Shown here: positions 1-12,977 of the stretch, piece after piece
Numbering within the stretch: the first letter of the stretch is position 1
Layout: each line of letters begins with the position of its first letter
Origin: Trichoplax adhaerens
Taxonomy: Eukaryota; Placozoa; Uniplacotomia; Trichoplacea; Trichoplacidae
Assembly (NCBI RefSeq): GCF_000150275.1
Contig: NW_002060944.1
Location: 4,227,080-4,291,079, forward strand
DNA: 64,000 nucleotides
Reading direction: 5' to 3'
The notes under the pieces: generated by a model
Told to the model about the DNA's origin: nothing
Seen by the model: the letters and a program-made list of their open reading frames with translations, nothing else
Databases searched by the model: none
Translations under genes and position numbers: made by a program

Positions 1-163
1 CATTGGTTGCAATTTAATAATTCCTTTATTGGATGCAAGTTCTTAAAATTAATTGTGCTCCTATATCTATTTATTTAATGATATTATAATTTATCATTTT
101 TATACGTTGGGATGGTTTAATAAAATTGTATTAATACCTGCAATTAATTTTTATTAATGACAG

Positions 164-3100
164 GATGGGAGCATAGTCATTAATGGGCAGGAAAATACTG
201 CTTCTATGGACAACACGGTGAATAAGCTATAGATAGGTTTTAAAATTGTACAGTCATTATATCAGATTACCTCATGCATTTATTTGGCCTTTCAAAATTA
301 CTAGACTTCTAACTGAAGTTGGTTTCACATTTTATACGCTTACTGTACCAGTAGTGTTACTTTCTTGTAGTTATTAAAATAGCATTTATGCATTTATACA
401 ATTACTCTGTTTTTCGTGACCTTTTTTTCGAAACATTTTTTGTAGTCAAAGATAGAACGGTAAATCATGATCTGCTAATTATTTTACTCTAAGAAAACTT
501 TATTAAATAGTGATTCTTATATTCGTATTTGCTATTCGAACAATTCATTTATGGTTAACTTTTTTGTTCGGTTTATTTTCAGGATAATGAAATTGAAAAA
601 TTAAAAAGCGAATTAGAAGAAGTATGACGTAAAATGATACAATTGCGAATCTGTGAAGAATGGAATAGTTGTTAAAATAATTTCATTTAACATGCTTATA
701 CTTACCTCATTCTAACAGCAACGCTCAAGCTTTTTACAACAAAGGAGAAAGGAGCAAGAATCTTTAAATGACCAATTACAAGTATTACTTACGACTTCAT
801 ATTTACTTATTACATCAATATATCGGGCTACATTTATTTATTCTTTTTCTACCACTAAAAAGGTACACGTTCAAACTATCGGGATTTTAGTAGCCGAAAA
901 ATCGGAATTACAGAATCAGCTTACTCGCACGCAAAAAAGTTTGGACTTAGTCAGTCGTATGTATTACCTTTGTGCTAATAAAGTGATCAGTAGTTGATCT
1001 AGGTTAAATTGGCTATCTAGGGCTAATATTAATCCATCCTTTATCGATCTATACAAACATAATTTTTTTATTTGCTAATAAATTAACAGGCGATAAAGAG
1101 ACTTTACATAACAAGTTACTAGAACATAAGAACAAAATGTCAGAGTTGGAGAGAAATCTAGTTGCAAGTTCTGAAGCTAACGGGGTTTGCTATTACATTA
1201 TACCAATCATAAAATTTACGAATTTTATGAAAGTGAGGCATATATGACTTATAATATTATTGTATAAAATATATCACAGAACTTAAATGATATTATGCAA
1301 GATCGAAAGCAATTAAAGTTAATGGTGGATTCTTTACGGTAACTTTACATTTACAGGTAAATGTTGCTTTGAAAATATTTATATCAAAAATGTGATTGTT
1401 TTTAGACAAAATACCGATGACTTATCAGATCAAATCAATGAACTGAAGGGAAAATTGCAAACTCAAGTACGTAGGACGTAATCTATCGATTTGCTGTAAA
1501 TTAGGTTGTCTTCACGAATACGCACATTGGTAAACCTAATTCTAAATTATAAGAGAATTGTCTCTACTATTAGGTACAAGAGTCTGCAAATTTACGAAAG
1601 GTCAACTCTGAACTGAACTCGAAGCTAGAATTGTCGGAAGTGATCGTTAATCAGTTATCAACTAATTCGGATGTAGCAAATATGCAGCAAGTTATTCAAA
1701 AATTGAATGAAGAAAAAAGGGAAATGCAGGCTAGATTAACTCAGGTGAAGCTTTGTATCTAGTCTGTCAACCACTTAATAAACTTTGGCAACGTGTTGAG
1801 AACACGAATTGCCAATGCATTTAATACATACTTACAGAAATTATTTCCTTTATCTATCGTTTTCTAGATGATGAGTAAATTACATCGTCTTACTGCAGAA
1901 AAAGAGGCTGTCATTCAACAACAATCAGATATCACAATGCAAAGTGAGCAATACCTTCATCACTTAGAAAAAGAGCTAGAAGATGTAAAAGTGGAAAGAG
2001 ACAGTCTAATTACGGAAAATCATCAACGTCAAGCTACCATAGATCAACTTACTCATAGCTTGGGTATGTTAAATCGGTTTTCATACTTGCCACCCCAAAA
2101 CGGTTATAAATATTTTCACACTAAATTTTATTTCAGAGAATCGACAAGATAGTCAGAACAAAGAGGTGAACCTTCAATTAGCTGAAAAATTTGGTAGGAT
2201 AACTGAAGAAAAAGGCGAACTGGAGCAAAGTCATAAGGAATTGGTTTGTAGCTTCTTAGATTCATTTGATTTTATAGATGCCGCGAAACTAATTCTTCAA
2301 CAATCTGTAAATTGTGCAGACTAGTAAACATATCGAATTAAAAAGGTTAGAAGAAACTTTTCATAACAAGGATTCGATTAGTGGTATGATTATATGATTC
2401 GAAGGACATGCTAAAAATTATTTCTTTGATACTTTGAAATACAGACTTTACATGGAGAAAGTGAGCTACCTCGGTGAGTTGGAAAGTGAGGTTAGTATTT
2501 TGCAAGATGAAAGTGTGGATAGGGAAAAATTACTAGAAACTTTACAAAGCGATCAGGAAACTATCAGTCGGTAAGTGATTATTGCCGTTTATTGAAAGTA
2601 CAGTATACCCGTATTATAGGGATACAGTTGGTAGTAATATATCTGGTATTTATTTTTATTTAAGAGCTTTGACTCAGAATAAAGATCTTAAGAATCGATT
2701 AGCCGAATTACAAGAAAAATTCGTCATAATGGTAACTTATATCGCTATTATTAATTGAAAAGTTAAGGATGCACGCACGTTTAACAATGGATGTAAATCT
2801 GGTTTATATTATTTACAATTATAGAGTAACGAAAACATGGAACTCAATACAAAACTAGAATCATTTACCTATACAGCAAAAGAATCCACTGATAAAGTTC
2901 ATGAAAAAGAAGTACAATTACGTCAAACTATTAAGCAGGTTTGCCTCTATATTCTACTGCGTGGTAGCTATTGCTAAGATACAATGTATTGTAGGATGTC
3001 GTGAAACTTTGTAACATGTAAATTTCAATGCTTTACTAAAGTTAACGGATAGAGAGCAGCAGCTGGATTTGATAAATTCCGCAAATGACAGTTTAATTAG

Positions 3101-5263
3101 CCAATTAAGTGATCAGGTATATTATTATAACGTTATCTTACTGCATTTTATCGTACTAATGGAGTATTTGTAATATAAGACATTTTGTTAGTATCAATAG
3201 TATTATATTACAATTAAATAGCAAGTTAACTACAATTATTTATTTCGTAGAAAAATATTTACAATCAGCTTTCGAGTAATTTTGAAAAGCAAACAAAAGA
3301 GCTCGAGGAATTAAATTTAAAAATAAAAAGCCAAGAATCTGAGCTTCTAGTAACAAGAGAGAAGGTTAAGAAAAATTTTGCTGCTCAATATATTTTACAC
3401 AATAGCTAATCATTGATATCTTCTTAAATTATTTTATAGCTGTCAGAGGTATCTTATCAACTAAATCAATCCGTGCGTCAAAATTCAAATTTGTCAGAAT
3501 ATGTAAATCAGCAGGTAAAAATTACAGCTTAAGATGTTCTATACATGTTATTGAATAACGCTATGGACTTATAATAGAATCAAGATAACGATAGGATGAG
3601 ATCGGAGTTGCAATCCGTAAAGGACACAAACTCATCTATATCACGAGAATTGCAAGTTGCTCAGGTAAATTGTACCTGCTTTTATACATGCTTGTTTCAT
3701 TTTCGTCTTGTTTCTAACACCTACACGTAATCATAATAAAATTTAGGAGAAGGCCTCGTTGCTTGATATGGCATCAGGAAGAAATCAGTATAATACTGGT
3801 ACGATAGAACGAAAATTCTTAATAATGCTACTTGAGTAAAGGAAGTCAATATGCATTACTAAAATTGCTTGTACATGTAACTGATCTTCATAGAAAATGT
3901 TGGTAATATTGAAAAGGATAGCAATGTTATGGTAAGATTAAAATAAGGTCTAGTAAGTGTAGATGGTACTATGAATGACCAGGAACGATATATTTTTGCC
4001 TATATGTTGAATTTAGCTTGAGCTCCTATCAGCTTCGGTTAGACAGTTGGAACTGGAAAGAGATCAATTGATTCAGCAAGTAAAGGAAGAAATTGATGCA
4101 AAGGAAAAATTAACTAAACAACTTACAGAACATGGAAATTTAGTTAATCAACTAAGTGTTGACGTCACTGCTAATAATGGTAAATACTGATTCAATTTCT
4201 GCTTTTAAATTTGGCATGACGATAATTATGTTTTTATAATATATAAAAGCTGATAATACAGATAGCGAGTCAACTGAAAAATTTCGTATATTACAAGATG
4301 CTATGGAGAAACTACAGGTAAATATTAATAGATTTTTATTAACCATTATCTTTATCATAACATCATAGTAATAGAATTTGTATGTTTTTTTCTTGTCATA
4401 GGCACGATTTGTAACCGTTATGGAAGAAAATGCTTCACTTAGTGAAAAAGTTTATGAATTGGATCATCTTAACGTACAATTATCCAACGAAACAGATACG
4501 ATAGGTATGGTATATTTACATTGCGTTGCCACTTTTATAGCGGATGGCTATTAGTAATTAGTATGTATCAGTTGTTAAATTTATTTTTGAAATCGAAATC
4601 ATGATATTGATGGATAGATTTTAATTTTTTATATTTGTACAGGAGAGTATATAGCCTTATATCATAAGCAGAGAGATGCACTGAGAACTCGTTACGACGA
4701 AAAAGAGAGGTTAATTGCACAGCTAACCGAACAAAGGCAAGATATGCAGGTAAAGATTGCGTAAATTCTGTAATGTTAAAATGCGGGTACAAGTATAGTT
4801 TTCCTACTCTAGAATAATGATAATAATAATATTCTTCCATTAGGAAAAAACTCAGCAACTACAGAAATTGATTTTACAATTGGTTCATGAGAAGCAACAA
4901 CTGCAATTGCAGGTTACTAACTTAACAGGGGATTCAAGTCAGAATGCAAGTTTGAACTTTCAGAATCCTACTGCATTTACAGCTGAGAGTACGGCTTTGA
5001 AATCTGCTTCAGAAGTAGCAAATAATACGTTACCTAACGATAGCAATCTATTATCGACGAAGGATAATTTAGAGTCTTATTCAGTTAATGATGAAACTGC
5101 GAAAGAAATTGTACAATTATTGCAGGAAGTTGAAGCTACATCACAAACTGCTAGTTTTATAACAAAGGAGATCGAATCTGGGATAGTAAATGGACCAAGA
5201 GTAACGGATACCCAAATATTAATACCATGCGCTTTTTGTGTTGGTAGATTGCAAGAAATTTAA
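164..5263 (+). CDS. GOLGA2: Golgin GM130 (GOLGA2), 3' part, multi-exon
   Basis: Golgin subfamily A member 2, a coiled-coil cis-Golgi tether that in animals binds p115 and GRASP65. About 20 short exons separated by GT-AG introns can be followed from 164-217 and 583-621 to the last exon 4844-5263; the N-terminal exons lie before the window. Diagnostic matches to GM130 are the block VHVQTIGILVAEKSEL (exon from 863), QNKDLKNRLAELQEKF (2665-2731), SNETDTIGEYIALYHKQRDA (across about 4480-4680) and the late ETAKEIVQLLQE block (about 5090-5130). Nearly everything is heptad-rich Glu/Lys/Gln/Leu coiled coil. The end reads IPCAFCVGRLQEI-stop, unlike the vertebrate ending that contacts GRASP65. The join between exons near 2381 and 2462 needs a weak acceptor to stay in frame. 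Family assignment is firm; individual small exon edges are less so. Confidence 0.9.
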
Positions 5264-6644
5264 GGATAATTTCATAAAAATCATGTACAGTATAATCGCG
5301 ATTGATTTCATTTGGACAAAAATTACGAAAACTCTGTATTACTATTTATATAATGTTAATAATTATAAGAAAGAAATGGAAAAGAATTATCTAAATTCCG
5401 AATTTTTTATGCATTTTAAAATTGTTTATATATCATTTATAGCTATGGGAATTATGTATCTACGAATAGCGATCGTAAATTCTGTCATACATTTTTATAC
5501 ACTTTATTAAATCTCTATTTCACTATGACTGCAGTTGTTTTCTTTACTGCATTAGATTGCGTCATTGATACTGATATATTATTTATTTTTTAGTCAAGAC
5601 TATTGAATTTTCTTCCTTACTGAAATGATTATTTGCAGTTATCAATTCTGTCTTTAAATTAGTGATTATTGTGATAAATCATGAATGAATATTTTGTAAT
5701 GATACTTATATGTGTTATAAATTGCTGGTTATTGTACTGTATGTGTTATATATATATATATATACAAAGCTATACACCTTAAATGTAGCAGTTTGTACTT
5801 AACTATCTGATCTTTGCGGAAATGAGTATTAATTTGTATCATATTGATTTGTAAATATTGAAATGATTTTCATTAACGAATGATAACCGACGGAAATTTC
5901 TTAAACATTAATAATCTCCAGTGGCTTTAAACTCCAGCATATGAACTTGACATATATGGTGTTATGTCAGTGGCTTATGATTACTTTATTGCCTAATATG
6001 CAATGTCGGTACTCTGATATTTACACTTTAAATGAGCAGCAATAAAGTTATACCAACAACATACACGACCCTAATAATTTCATGCTGGGTTCTATTAATT
6101 ATATATCTCATTGAATTGAACTATCGAAGGCAACACCACAAATTTCGCTAGGTATAGGTTTAGAAGTTGTATACATATATTTTATTTAAATGTCATTTGA
6201 TGGATATCCACAGATGACTCTCGCTACGCTATATCTCATATGATATTACTCCCATTTTTTTTCAATATTGATTTACAAATTGATTTTCTACTACCATGAT
6301 TTAGAGCCTATTCAGGTGGAGCGTTATTAATGTAACGACCAATGGGATTACGCACCAGGGATTTATGATCGAATCCTGGTTGGATGATATGTTGATATGA
6401 TACTCTTAATATTATTGGTAAAAGCAAAATTGTAATATAAGGTTAAGTTAAGGTGATGCATCGGTCTTCACCTTAACTTATGTGAGTAACGATGCTAGAT
6501 AACAGCACATTAATCATGGCAATAATATTAATGTTAACAAGTTATTAGTAAGCTGTTAGGACATAAAGGCTTACTTGTGAAATTGACTTTAAAAATTATA
6601 TTAGATATTACTAACATTCAAGGTAATAATGATATGATATTCAA
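5264..6644. other. Convergent spacer between GOLGA2 and glutamine synthetase
   Basis: AT-rich spacer that must hold the 3' UTRs of both flanking genes. It contains a (TA)n run at 5747-5764. I see no exon with family similarity here. A short stretch near 6340-6385 folds like a single tRNA arm but is not a tRNA. Confidence 0.6.
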
Positions 6645-9576
6645 TTAGTCTACCCAATTGTCGTCTATAATTGTAGTACGAACAATAGCATATGAAACGT
6701 CATATGGGTCGCAATTGGAAGAAGGTCGCCTATCTTCCAGGTATCCCTTGCCAGCGACACTGCATGGTCTAGGTATACGGATACTGGCACCACGATGAGC
6801 TACGCCAGAAAAGAAATTATCTATACTGGATGTCTCATGCTTACCAGTTAAGCGTCTTTCATTATCTTTACCACCATTGGGATCATATAATCTTATGTGT
6901 TCTTTATGCCTTTTGGATAATTTTTCTATCGCCTCATGAATATACTTTATTCCACCGTCTTCTCGCATCCGTTGAGTACTATAATTGCAATGAGCTCCAG
7001 ATCCATTCCAATTGCCTTCTACCGGTTTCGGATCTAAAGTTACTGTAACGCCAAATTCTTCCGCAATTCGATACAATATAAATCGAGACATCCATAAATG
7101 ATCACCAATATCGATTCCTTCGCAGGGGCCTATTTGATATTCCCACTATTTTTTAAAATGAAAGAAATTTTAAATCAATGAAAGGGTGGGTTATTTATGG
7201 TTTTCGTATTCCTTATTGGAAAGGCAATTTTTTTGTAGTCTATAATAATTATAGCTTTATTTAAAAAATTTAATAAATTCTAGGTTGAAAAGCCAACAGC
7301 AAAGTACCCAATAATGAAAGAATTCGCATATTTAAAGAAACATATGTTTCCATTGATTATCTCATGTTTAATCAATTTTAAAGGGCTTGCAGAAAGTAGC
7401 AAGATATGATGGATGACTCTGTATTTGGATATTATTATGATATTTTATTCGATACTTCAGCCCTTGCCAGGTATAGTAACTGAAAATAGTTCACTCTCAG
7501 AAATTTAATATATTACGAATTGGAGATTACTATGTTGCAACGTAGGACAATTAGGCCAGCTCATGGTATATACTGTATACTAATTGACATACCGGCAAAA
7601 AGCACAAGATATGTGCAAATACACGTACAGTATATGATACTATCGCTCTAACTAAGCGTATACTGTAGTCGTAATGAACGGTAAAATATATATCGGCAAA
7701 TGGTTGATACGCATACATTTTAACCTGTAAATAACTAGATTCAATCACTAAATCTTACAACATATGTTTTTTTGTTAACGAATCATTTACGTGCATGTTC
7801 CAATGGTGGTAACATTTACGCAAGTGTCAACTTTCTAAATGAATAGATATCAATTTTTTTGAATAGAACTCAAAGTTTGTTCGTGACTTTAGGTAATAAT
7901 GAGGTACAATATGCTGTACTGTTACATGTACATTGTACATGCTAAAACGCTATCTCATTTTTCAACTAAGAAAAAAAGTAAAAATTCTTATAAATCACAA
8001 GTTGTACTCTACTCTACTGTAAAGCTGCTTTTGCTGGCACGCACGCACGCTATAAATTCAGTACAATGCGAATTCGTTATAAATACAGTACACTTAATGC
8101 GTTTCTTAACGATCAGAACCACCTGGAGTAAAAATTGTTAAATACTATACAACTGAAAAACGATGTAAGATCGGTAAACAATAGTAAATTAACGTTGTAT
8201 AGTGTTCTGATTATGTCTTAAGTAAACATGTTTGACTAGCGATTAAACACCACAGAGTACTAGACGCATGGTTCATCACTGTTCATCACATACTACTGTA
8301 AGACTATACAATATATTAATTAATTGATTATAATGAACCAAAAATAAGGCGTAAAAAAAATTTCAAGAAATATTCCAACACCAGTAGAGGCAGAACAAAT
8401 TTTGATGGTAGCAAACAAAGTCAATGAAAGAGTCATCGATAAATGAAAAGTTTATATTCCCTATTAATTGCGTACAGCAGGCAATTTGGCATTAAGTAGT
8501 CTAATTTTAATAACAATTTGGCAATGTTTAGATACTTGTACACTGTTTACTATGTTAACAACAGTTTGATATCAATTGGGCTACCATTAACTTTTATCAC
8601 TTTCATCCAACACCCGTGTACTGTTTAATCTTAGTACGCAACGTCCGAATTTTTAATTTAAAACCATAGACATCATAGATTTACAGTTTATTGCCAAAGA
8701 CACGTGTAGCTGATTTACTATACTCCCAAATTGATTATTATCACCAACAAAAATTAGATATATCGTAGTCTCGCGGTTTTACAATCGCCAGTCGATCAGT
8801 TGTTAACTACATTATGACTCAAAATAAATTTTGCAAAATACGGTATAGCCATAATTTGATAGAGTAAAGTAGTCGTTATTATTATCCGTCAATCGTTTTG
8901 CATTTTTGACAGAGAGTTAATTATACCGTACAGTACAAGCCCATTATAGATTCAATTTTTAAATTGAATATTTTCTCACCTGAGAAGGCATGACTTCTGC
9001 GTTAGTACCGGCAATTTTAATTTTCGCGAAGAGACAAGCACGATAGTGAGCTTCAATGATGGGTCTACCGAATACTCTTCCGCTACCAACACTACAGTAA
9101 TAAGGACCTTGTGGACCAGGAAAGCCGTTCTTAGGCCAGCATAAAGGCTTTTCATGATCTAACAACACATACTCCTGTTCAATTCCAAACCAAGGATGAT
9201 CATCTTTGACTTTTTCCATAGCCGCTACACATCGACGTCTTTTGTTGGTATGAGTTAGTTTACCATCATAATACTCGGTATCGCATAAAACTAATTTATT
9301 CGGATCACCACGAAAAGGATCTCGGAATATGGCTACAGGTTTTAAGTAGACATCGCTGTCTCCACCATCAGCATGACCACAGCTGGATCCATCATAGTGC
9401 CATGTTGGTAGATCGCTAGGAGATGTTGGTTCAGTTTCAACTGTCATTGTTTTACATCGCATTCCTTCGTTAGTGCCATCAATCCAGACATACATGACCT
9501 GAACTCTGCCACCTTGATCTAAGTTCATATATTGGCTGACTGTTGGAGCTAAAACGATTTCATCATGACTTGCCAT
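6645..9576 (-). CDS. GLUL: Glutamine synthetase (GSII, eukaryotic type), two coding exons
   Basis: Makes glutamine from glutamate, ammonia and ATP in the cytosol. Coding exon 1 is 9576-8980 and exon 2 is 7145-6645, joined through GTGAG...AATAG across an 1834-nt intron to give about 365 residues, the size of animal GSII (373 in human). The join [14 protein letters not shown] rebuilds the conserved GS block exactly. Other hallmarks are WHYDGSS (beta-grasp domain), [23 protein letters not shown] (metal-binding Glu), [36 protein letters not shown] (ATP/ammonia site), [10 protein letters not shown] and the C-terminal [14 protein letters not shown]. The ATG at 9576 has a good context (CACAATGGC); the frame is open upstream, but those codons do not look like GS. 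The intron and the 700 bases upstream are rich in TACTGTAC-type motifs. Confidence 0.97.
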
Positions 9577-12500
9577 TGTGATTAGGGATTTTGCAATTTC
9601 ACACCTATGAATCCAAACATTTCCAATGAATATGTACAGTATGTACGTTATTTGCAAGTACTGTAGGATATATCGCTATTCACAGTCGTTACTGTAATGT
9701 AAAGTACAGTACAACAGCTGAAATTAGTCTTCAAATAAAATTGGTCTGAGCACGCTAAAGCATTAAAATTGTGTAATCAGTTGAAGTAGTTAACGTGTAC
9801 AGCTGATGCAACCGGCTTAAAAAAGCGTACAACTTAATATCTGAATCAACGGCAACGAAAGGATGATGACGATAGTAAAATCGACTGATGATTTATGCAA
9901 ATCAAGTTAATACAGTAAGACGATGCTGATGAAACATGAGTAACGCATCTTCTAACTACCCGAGATCACAAGTATCCTGCAAGAGTGCTATTTCTGCAGG
10001 TACAGTACGACAGTGGGAGCGTTTAACCTGGTATAAACACGCGTTTCCATGCATCCAATAAATCAAGATACTGTCATCGAGTTCATTAATGCTCTTCCAT
10101 ACAGAATCGTACTACTGTACATTATACTGTAATACTGTTAATCCATAGATAGGCATGAATACGCCACGCTAAACGCCTTCCTACTTAGTACAGTAGAGTA
10201 CTGTTTGAGTCCATAACAGTCGTTTACTACAATACGTATTATAAAGTAAAAAGTGGAAGCACAGTACTGTAGTTACGCGAGCAGTACAGTACATATTGTA
10301 GACTAGACTACAGTACTGTCTATTCATAGCGAAAAATGAACTCTAGAACAGAGAGATACGGCTACGCTATGTCAGCTTGTAGTGGTAACATCCATTTACT
10401 ATTCTAATAATTACTGCATTATTTGATTTGAATTAATAAAGAAAAGATTAAAAAACATAACATACTATCCACTGCGTAGACAATCAGTGACAATGCTGTA
10501 TATAATAAGTTTTTAAAATTATGCTGTACTATGAGCAGTACGGAGAGGCGAATGGATTGCATTATCCGATACTAAAGTATGGCTGACAATACGAAATAAA
10601 ACTTAATTTAGTGCATTAGAATTATTGTTGTAGTAATCAGTACAGTCTAGGAAATAAAGAAAATGCAGTACAGTGTATACTGTACCGTAGATGTTGATAA
10701 TTGCAAGGATAATTACTAAATTAATTGACTGTATGTAGAGCAAGCGTGTTGTAAACTAGTTCGAAAGAGTTCTATTCTGTATGGAATATGCTTTTACACA
10801 TTCAGTAGAATCCTTTAGGAACGGTCTACAATCCACTCTTGACTAGAACTGTACTTGAATACAACTGGCTGACAAGTTGGTTTGCATCCAAGCATTGAAT
10901 AGGATAAAAAGTCTCCATGTCAATCTCGTCTACTCAAAATGCTATCCATTTCATGTAGAGTAGAGTAGAGTACTTTGAATCCATGTTCAAATCAATCCAG
11001 TCATTTTTTTTTGGTTCCTCTCCTCTTTTTCACTGATGACTACCATGGATCTATGCCATTGATTTCCAATGGATAGCCAAGACCGCAGCTGTGGCATCAT
11101 CATTGTGTGTGTCCAATGAATGCCTACCCAGTTGTCAGACTGTCTTTGACGTCGTCTACACTGTACAGTATGAAATAGTACATACAAGAAGATGCATGTC
11201 AATTCAATTCAACTTATGCCATACAACTAGTCCATGGTCAAAAAATTATCCTAGTCAATAGTATTCTTCGTTGTCATTTTTTCACGCCTGGATAATTTTC
11301 CTAATGATACAAACTTCATTTTATGTCGCTTGTGGGCACTTCATTGTTAGCTTAAAGAGTGATAGTGAAATAGACTGAAGCCGGTTGCAGGATCAATGAA
11401 CATGGCGAAATGGATCAATTAAATGAGCGTTAATCAATTTACTTTACAGTTATTTCCTTCTACTTATGGATGATTATAATTGAATACAACGCTATTGATT
11501 CTACTGCTTGTGTTGGTGATTAATCCATTCTCTTGAATTAAATTAGAGAGAAATTAGCCTCGAAAAATGGCCTACTTACCCAATGGAGTAATGGAGTAGT
11601 AAAACGCCTTTTCGTTGAGTTGAAGTTGAGCTTTGTGAATGACACCCCGAGTGGACGTGGTTTTTATATGTTACGCCTACCGGTCGATACGACACCAGGT
11701 TAGTTGTCCCATTTGGGTGGAGACGTCATTTCATTCAGCGATAATAATTCCAATTATTATTATAATTATTATTAGAAATGTTGACCCGACTTGATACTTG
11801 ATAGTAAGTCATGTCTAGTTAAAGTGATTGTGTTGACTTGGTGCTAGGATTGCGCAATATTTGATTGCGCAATCCTCGATTGCATCACTGGAGAACAATA
11901 ACTCAACTGACGCTAACCAACACGCTTTCGCTGTATCTATGGTATCGTCACCTTCAAGGACAGCCTCGAATTAGTGCACGCTTCACCTAATGAATGACCG
12001 AAACAATCAACGAGCATGTCGAACACGGAGCACGACTCTCCCACGAGCGACGTCCTTGTGTCGGTATGTCTGTCAATATATGATGGACGGCCTTGGTGGA
12101 CTGGTCGACTGATCGAAAAGAAAAGCGGAATTAGCGGATGATGGACCATATGACCATCCATCATCCTAATCCTATCCTACTTTACTTCGATTGAATTGGA
12201 CTTTATTCCGACAACTACTATGAATCGATTCTATCTATTTGATTGAATAAATTATAATATAATGATAATATAATAATAATAATAATCATGATCAATAATC
12301 TACTGTACAGTATTATGACTTGAATCATTTTATTGGATGTGGAACAGAATAATTCATGCTGTTAAAGAAGTGCAGTGAAAAACTGCCACTACCGCATTTG
12401 TTGCAATTCTTTCTTTCTTTCTTGGTAGACCATGATAGGATGACATTGACGTTAGCTTAGGCGCTAATGGCGTGATTGATGGAGTTGAGTACGATAACCG

Positions 12501-12977
12501 ACCTCGTAGTGAGTCGTATCTAAACCCTCTGTCTTTAAATAACGCTACACTATTTCTAGAATGGCTGGTAACTTGACGCTTTCATCAATTTCAACTTTGC
12601 TACTTTATAAAGAATGAAATGGTGTTCATTAGTCATGAATTCATCACCCTGTGACTAAATTAGCCTTACACTAGTGAAGCATACACACAGCATGGTTATA
12701 CAGGACGTAGAAAAATAATAACTAAAAATGGGGAGAGGAGATACGCTATGCCACGCTTTAAGAGAAGGAAGATATCCGGATAATCTAAACTGCCAGACTA
12801 TCCTGACAGTTTGTATGAGTAGACAGTTAGGAATGATTAAGGGCTTTGTTTAATGCCAAAATTAATAGTTGTACATGTTTGCTCGTGTCTACCATTACAC
12901 CTGTTCAGCCTTTGCTTCATTGACTGTTGACACGTTGACTACAATATGTACAGTACAGTATATTTTTACTGGGCATT
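9577..12977. other. Upstream region of glutamine synthetase; no gene recognised
   Basis: About 3.4 kb without a recognisable exon. The first 750 bases (to about 10320) are unusually dense in CAGTAC/GTACTG and TACTGTAC motifs in both orientations. Elsewhere there are short AT-rich simple repeats, for example AAT/ATT runs at 11748-11775 and TAA runs at 12257-12290. Two open frames of 70-75 codons (10987-11202 and 11937-12164, minus) look like chance. Confidence 0.5.
9640..10320. repeat. Cluster of CTGTA/TACAG motifs upstream of GS
   Basis: Many copies of GTACAGTA, AGTACTGT and CAGTACTGTA, on both strands, occur from -60 to -750 relative to the GS start codon. Copies are interspersed in otherwise unique DNA and are not one continuous array. 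A promoter or enhancer role is inferred only from position. Confidence 0.55.

Noticed and set aside
5238-5510. 90-codon frame overlapping the end of GOLGA2
   Set aside because: AT-rich, no family similarity, overlaps the firm GOLGA2 stop in another frame; probably 3' UTR.
6335-6390. tRNA-like arm (GGATT...AATCC around TATGATCG)
   Set aside because: Only one arm folds; no proper T-loop, no D-arm or acceptor stem.
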